Shown here one piece after another: positions 14,467 to 18,014 of a DNA stretch of 18,014 nt. This stretch comes from DAOSVX01 sp964616495 (GTDB taxonomy: Bacteria; Bacillota_I; Bacilli_A; RF39; UBA660): NCBI GenBank assembly GCA_964616495.1, contig CAZTRF010000017.1, positions 1 to 18,014 on the forward strand. The letters are read 5' to 3'. The first letter of the stretch is position 1; each line of letters opens with the position of its first letter. The notes under the pieces are model-generated. The model saw nothing but the letters and a program-made list of their open reading frames with translations. It did no database searches and was not told the DNA's origin. A program made the translations under genes and the position numbers.

Positions 14467-15596
14467 TAATTAATCATCCCTAACAAGTCTTCATAAACGT
14501 CGTTAAAATTCATAATAAACCTATTAACTTCATCACTGGTTGTAATATGAGAAATACATATTCTAATTGAAGAAGAAGCTCTTTTATGGTCATTAAAGAC
14601 AGTTATAATTGCTTCACTTTCTTCCCCTGTTGAACAAGCTGTATTAGTACCAATATATATTTCTTTTAAACTTAATGCGTTAATTAATACTTCGGGCTTT
14701 ATATCTCCAATACTAAAATTTAGAATATGAGGAATAGAATATTTTGTTTGATTACAAGTAATAGTTTTATATTTTAGTAAAGAATCTCTCAATTTATTGC
14801 TTAATTTAGTTATATATTGTTCTTTACGGTCCATATCAGTTAAAGCTATTCTTAAAGCTTTAGCCATACTAACTATAAGCGGTAATGGTGGAGTTCCACT
14901 TCTTAAGTTATTTACTTTAGAACTACCATGAATTAAGGGCTCAATATGAATTTTTTCATTAATATATAAAAGGCCTATCCCTTTTGGTCCATAAAATTTA
15001 TGACAACTCATAACGGCGGTATCCGCATCATGTAAATTAACATTAACTTTACCTACGGCTTGCGTCATATCACTGTGAAGTATTGTTTCAGGATTTTCTT
15101 TTTTTATAATTTGACGAAGAGTTTTTAAAGGTTGCCTTATCCCAAGTTCACTATTAACAGCATTAATAATTACTAAAATAGTACCTTTTTTAACCTTTTC
15201 CTTTAGATCATCAAAATCAACTAAGCCATCTTCATTGTGGTTTAGATAAGTAACCTTAAATCCCTCAGTTTCTAAATATTTTAAAATTTCATAAACTGAA
15301 GGATGCTCCAGTTTAGAAACTAAAATATTCTTTCCCATTTTACTATATTTATGAGCCAACCCTTTTATAGCGGTGTTATTTCCTTCAGTAGCTCCACTAG
15401 TAATTGTTAGTTCACTTTCTTTGACATTTAAAAGTTCAGCCATTTGTTTAAGAGCATTATTAAGCAAATTCATTCCTTTGGCCCCGTAACTATGAATTGA
15501 ATTAGGATTAGCCATATATTCTTTAGTAACTTTATTATAACTTTCTAACACTTCATACATAACTGGGGTTGTTGCTGCATAATCTAAATATATCAT
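14466..15596 (-). CDS. Cysteine desulfurase (IscS/NifS family), ThiI partner
   Basis: This pyridoxal-phosphate enzyme takes sulfur from L-cysteine as a persulfide. Counting 376 residues from the ATG at 15596, it begins MIYLDYAATTP. It has the ITSGATEGNN phosphate-binding loop, His98 in KLEHPSV, HSDMTQAVGK, the cofactor lysine in CHKFYGPKG (Lys200) and the persulfide cysteine in NTACSTGEESE (Cys321). The short loop around Cys321 and the coupling to thiI suggest a dedicated NifZ-like donor rather than a general Fe-S IscS; no iscU, iscA or iscR lies nearby. I chose the ATG at 15596 over the in-frame GTG at 15605, which lies inside the ribosome binding site (AGGTGG, five bases upstream). Confidence 0.93.
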   Translation of the reverse strand: MIYLDYAATTPVMYEVLESYNKVTKEYMANPNSIHSYGAKGMNLLNNALKQMAELLNVKESELTITSGATEGNNTAIKGLAHKYSKMGKNILVSKLEHPSVYEILKYLETEGFKVTYLNHNEDGLVDFDDLKEKVKKGTILVIINAVNSELGIRQPLKTLRQIIKKENPETILHSDMTQAVGKVNVNLHDADTAVMSCHKFYGPKGIGLLYINEKIHIEPLIHGSSKVNNLRSGTPPLPLIVSMAKALRIALTDMDRKEQYITKLSNKLRDSLLKYKTITCNQTKYSIPHILNFSIGDIKPEVLINALSLKEIYIGTNTACSTGEESEAIITVFNDHKRASSSIRICISHITTSDEVNRFIMNFNDVYEDLLGMIN

Positions 15597-15614
15597 TTTT
15601 ACCACCTATGAATG

Positions 15615-15643
15615 ATTATATCCTAAAATTAAAAAAAGGTCTA
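15615..15643 (-). promoter_or_regulatory. Candidate promoter of the desulfurase-thiI operon
   Basis: On the minus strand TAGACC (15638-15643), 17 bases and a perfect TATAAT (15615-15620) are present. The -35 lies within the terminator hairpin of the upstream lipid kinase gene. The predicted leader is about a dozen bases, just enough for the ribosome binding site. Confidence 0.5.
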
Positions 15644-15650
15644 TGCCTTT
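15635..15650 (-). terminator. Weak terminator after the lipid kinase gene
   Basis: AAAGG and CCTTT form a 5-bp stem (six with a T-G pair) around a 6-base loop, followed on the minus strand by a run of seven T. It lies three bases after the kinase stop codon. The stem is short, so readthrough into the desulfurase gene is likely. Confidence 0.5.
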
Positions 15651-15652
15651 CT

Positions 15653-16549
15653 TTAGTTATTCTTGGGAACTAATAAGTTTATTTTATGTTTAACTTCTAT
15701 TGTATATTTATTGGTATCAAGATCTAGCTTTTCGCCATCAACATCCCACTTTTTATCATTGCCATCCATAAACTCAATTTCTATTTTTTCAGCCTTGTAT
15801 TTAATACTATTTTTAACGCTCTCAGCTCCACCTAATGCTAGTTGAACTAAAGTTGGAAGAAGCTCATTTCTCGTTTTAGCATAAATCATTGCCACTTCTA
15901 CCTTTCCATCATTTAAATCAACTCGTTTATAAAAGTTTTTGAAGCCCGCTACACTTGTTGAATTAGAAATAATAAAGATCGTGTATTTGCCTTTATGGGT
16001 TTTTCCATCAATATTACATTTAACATTATATGATTTTAATTTATTAAAAAAGTCTTTAGCACCACAAATAAAGTATGCCATATGTCCTAGTCTTTTCTTT
16101 AATTTCTGTGGTGTTAAATAAGGAATATCTAAAAACTTTCCAAAACCACAAACATAGATAAAAGGTTTATCATTAATGGTAGGAACGTCTATTTCCATGA
16201 CTTTACCATCCAAAATATTTTTTAAATTTTGAATCATAGTCTTATTTATTCCATAAATATTACCTATATCATTGGTTGTCCCATTTGGAAGATGAGCCAA
16301 TAACAAAGGGTTTTCTCTTTCAACATTACCAGTTATTACTTCTCCAAAAGTTCCATCACCGCCAATGGAAATAACCAAATCAGTTGCAACTATATTTTTA
16401 ATAATATTGGTAGCATCTTTTGGCCCTTTTGTAAAATTCATGTTTATTTTATAATTATAATCTTTAAGAATGTTTTTTATTCTGGTTAACATTTGATCAG
16501 TAATACCCTTCCCACCATGTCGATTACAAATAATGTCGCATGTCTTCAT
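15653..16549 (-). CDS. Diacylglycerol kinase-family lipid kinase (DgkB/YegS type)
   Basis: This cytoplasmic, membrane-associated kinase probably phosphorylates diacylglycerol to return it to phospholipid and lipoteichoic-acid metabolism; sphingolipid-like substrates are also possible in this family. The 298-residue protein has the usual length. Visible motifs are the nucleotide-binding SIGGDGTFGEV (GGDGT at 63-67) and LPNGTTNDIGNIYG (88-96), the DAGK catalytic-domain pair, with the C-terminal beta-sandwich ending KKWDVDGEKLD, the family's conserved 'DGE' segment. GAGG lies seven bases before the ATG. It is divergent from the M15 peptidase gene, with about 90 bases of AT-rich DNA between, and is followed by a terminator that overlaps the next promoter. 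Confidence 0.92.
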   Translation of the reverse strand: MKTCDIICNRHGGKGITDQMLTRIKNILKDYNYKINMNFTKGPKDATNIIKNIVATDLVISIGGDGTFGEVITGNVERENPLLLAHLPNGTTNDIGNIYGINKTMIQNLKNILDGKVMEIDVPTINDKPFIYVCGFGKFLDIPYLTPQKLKKRLGHMAYFICGAKDFFNKLKSYNVKCNIDGKTHKGKYTIFIISNSTSVAGFKNFYKRVDLNDGKVEVAMIYAKTRNELLPTLVQLALGGAESVKNSIKYKAEKIEIEFMDGNDKKWDVDGEKLDLDTNKYTIEVKHKINLLVPKNN

Positions 16550-16592
16550 ATGATTACCTCTTTTTCTATATTATAATTATATCAAATAAAAC

Positions 16593-16621
16593 TTAAAATA
16601 CTATCTGATTTATGATATTAT
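16593..16621 (+). promoter_or_regulatory. Candidate promoter of the M15 peptidase gene
   Basis: TTAAAA (16593-16598), 17 bases and TATTAT (16616-16621) precede the AGGTGA ribosome binding site at 16628-16633. The match is 4/6 and 5/6. The region is so AT-rich that chance matches are likely. The opposite strand holds overlapping TATAATTATAAT for the kinase gene but no good -35. Confidence 0.35.
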
Positions 16622-16639
16622 TATATTAGGTGAATAAAA

Positions 16640-18014
16640 ATGATAAAAGTGGATACTGAAGCAATAAATCAAAGTATAAATATTATTGATAATTCCAAAT
16701 CGACAGTAGCTAGTAGTGGCAGCTCGTTAAATAGTACTTTAGGTGGAATTGATTCAAGAATAGATACTAGTGGTTTGAATAGTTTAATAGGCCAAGTTGA
16801 TCACATTTCTTCTTCTATTGATAACCTTAGTACAAGTGCCAATGCCATTAAGAATATTTACACTAATACTGATGAAAGTTCTTTTGCAATGGTGGATGAT
16901 AGTCTTTCAGTAGTATCTGATACCATAGGGACACCACTATTATATAGCATTATTCATATGATTAATCCTTCTAAAATTAGCGGCGATACAGCAGTTGTTA
17001 CTGGATTAGGTGGAAACATGAAAATCAATTCAGCAGTTGCATCATCTTTGCAATGTGCAATTAGTGATTTGTTAATGGTTTGTCCTGGCAATTTTAATAA
17101 CAATGGTGGATGGGTAGTTTCCGGAAAACCTTCAGGATCATATCATACAACAGGAAGAGCTTTTGATTTTCAAACTAATTTAGGAGTTAGGCTTAATTAT
17201 CAAGGAGGGGCTGATACTGTTTTATATAGCGAAAATAATACGGCTACCCCTATTTCGGCATATGATGTTTTTTACGTTACAAGCGATACTCCTATCGAAG
17301 AAATATTTACAAGTACCATAAAAACAAATGCCTATACAAAAGTAAGACCTGGAACCGAAATACCTGATCATTTAAAAAAATATATAACAAACGATTTAAC
17401 CAATGTTTTAGAAGTTGATGATGTGACAAGGTCTAATCCTGAAAGAGCAGGTCTTCATTATACGGATTTAGAAGGAACTTATTTTGATGTTACTGAGTTG
17501 CTAAAAGATCATGGTTGGGAAGGAATTAGTTCAATTACTACCTGGGAAAACCCTAGTGGTGCAAGAACATATCAAAGCATGGAATGGCATCACTATCAAA
17601 AACCTACAAACGATAGTGAAGAAAGCCTAACTTTAACTTATAATGGAAATCCCGACAGTTCTACTGCTACTCCTGGGACAACTCCATTACCGGAACCAGC
17701 TCCTTCGCCAGAATTACCAAGCGAAACACCAACACCAAGTACACCAACACCAAGTACACCAACGCCAAGTACACCAACACCAAGCACACCAAAACCAAGT
17801 ACACCAACGCCAAGTACACCAACACCAAGTACACCAACGCCAGAGATAACTGAACCACAAATAGATACACCAGTCGTTAGCCCAACACCGGTAACATCAA
17901 CTCCAACTCAAACTGTTGAGAAAACGATTATTAAATATATAGATAAAGAGCCTTTATATGAACCAGAGGTTCCAAGTACACCAATAGTAGAAACTCCAGT
18001 AGAAGAACCAATTA
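16640..18014 (+). CDS. WXG100/LXG-like head fused to M15 zinc peptidase and TPTPS wall linker (3' end outside window)
   Basis: The open frame runs 458 codons to the right edge without a stop. AGGTGA stands six bases before the ATG. Residues 1-~95 are Ser/Asn/Ile-rich and predicted helical, with no signal peptide, resembling WXG100/LXG-type substrates of type VII secretion though lacking a clear W-x-G. Residues ~120-320 form an M15 peptidase: SYHTTGRAFD (zinc ligands His169 and Asp176) and MEWHH (catalytic Glu315, zinc ligand His318), the SxHxxGxAxD...ExxH pattern of VanX/VanY and phage endolysins. The ~140 residues between the motifs are more than usual. Residues ~341-425 are a Pro/Thr-rich linker with eight TPTPS-type repeats. 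It probably cleaves D-Ala or L-Ala-D-Glu bonds in peptidoglycan; the export route is inference. Confidence 0.78.
   Translation, partial: MIKVDTEAINQSINIIDNSKSTVASSGSSLNSTLGGIDSRIDTSGLNSLIGQVDHISSSIDNLSTSANAIKNIYTNTDESSFAMVDDSLSVVSDTIGTPLLYSIIHMINPSKISGDTAVVTGLGGNMKINSAVASSLQCAISDLLMVCPGNFNNNGGWVVSGKPSGSYHTTGRAFDFQTNLGVRLNYQGGADTVLYSENNTATPISAYDVFYVTSDTPIEEIFTSTIKTNAYTKVRPGTEIPDHLKKYITNDLTNVLEVDDVTRSNPERAGLHYTDLEGTYFDVTELLKDHGWEGISSITTWENPSGARTYQSMEWHHYQKPTNDSEESLTLTYNGNPDSSTATPGTTPLPEPAPSPELPSETPTPSTPTPSTPTPSTPTPSTPKPSTPTPSTPTPSTPTPEITEPQIDTPVVSPTPVTSTPTQTVEKTIIKYIDKEPLYEPEVPSTPIVETPVEEPI
17726..17842 (+). repeat. 15-bp tandem repeat encoding TPTPS
   Basis: Seven full units and one partial unit of ACACCAACACCAAGT keep the reading frame and encode residues 363 onward of the M15 protein. 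Units differ mainly at silent third positions (ACA/ACG, AGT/AGC), with one TPKPS. The repeat extends a flexible, cell-wall-spanning linker, and its copy number may vary by slippage in multiples of five residues. Confidence 0.92.

Noticed and set aside
17726..17842. CRISPR-like array
   Set aside because: The units are directly adjacent 15-bp coding repeats without spacers.
17643..17870. Open frames on both strands across the TPTPS repeat
   Set aside because: They are out-of-frame readings of the 15-bp repeat; the HQ/RQ and LVL patterns are artefacts of the repeat.

Overview
The window is AT-rich DNA from a low-GC Bacillota, most likely an uncultured gut-type member of the Bacilli (Erysipelotrichales/RF39-like neighbourhood; this placement is inference). 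The evidence is the Firmicutes-style nusA-ylxR-infB-rbfA-truB order, GGAGG/GGTGA ribosome binding sites with TATAAT promoters, and a cotJ spore-coat operon, which implies endospore formation or a recent sporulating ancestor. The window covers only the 5' parts of its two edge genes, murD on the left and a peptidase on the right.

Layout from left to right. (1) On the minus strand: the start of murD, preceded by a terminator and a large surface protein (surface protein 1: membrane-export N-terminus, TasA/camelysin-like domain, two InlB-type repeats, glycine-rich C-terminus). (2) On the plus strand: a CmpB-family membrane protein, a fused cotJA-cotJB gene and cotJC, closed by a perfect 15-bp hairpin shared with the convergent operon. 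(3) On the minus strand: the translation/transcription operon rimP-nusA-HNH-ylxR-dCMP deaminase-infB-rbfA-truB. RimP is cut down to one domain, an HNH protein is inserted, and the deaminase sits where ylxQ usually is. It is driven by an extended -10 promoter with a hairpin in the leader. (4) On the minus strand: surface protein 2 (same N-terminal module as surface protein 1), a small unknown gene, and a membrane-anchored SpaA/Cna-B-like protein. (5) On the minus strand: cysteine desulfurase and thiI (tRNA 4-thiouridine/thiamin sulfur transfer), and a lipid kinase. (6) On the plus strand, divergent and running off the window: a protein with a WXG100/LXG-like helical head, an M15 zinc peptidase domain and a TPTPS-repeat wall linker.

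The most striking signal is at the 3' end of surface protein 2. A stretch of about 60 bases is ~70% G+C, G-rich and adenine-poor on the coding strand, inside an AT-rich gene. It encodes the variable-looking tip of a C-type-lectin-like/formylglycine-enzyme-like C-terminal domain. Nearly every non-framework codon is NNC or NNT, as expected if an AAC/AAT-rich template had been copied with adenine mutagenesis. I propose it is the variable region of a diversity-generating retroelement whose reverse transcriptase and template lie outside the window. With surface protein 1, the SpaA-like protein and the putative type VII-exported peptidase, the window reads as a core housekeeping operon embedded in a diversifying cell-surface repertoire.
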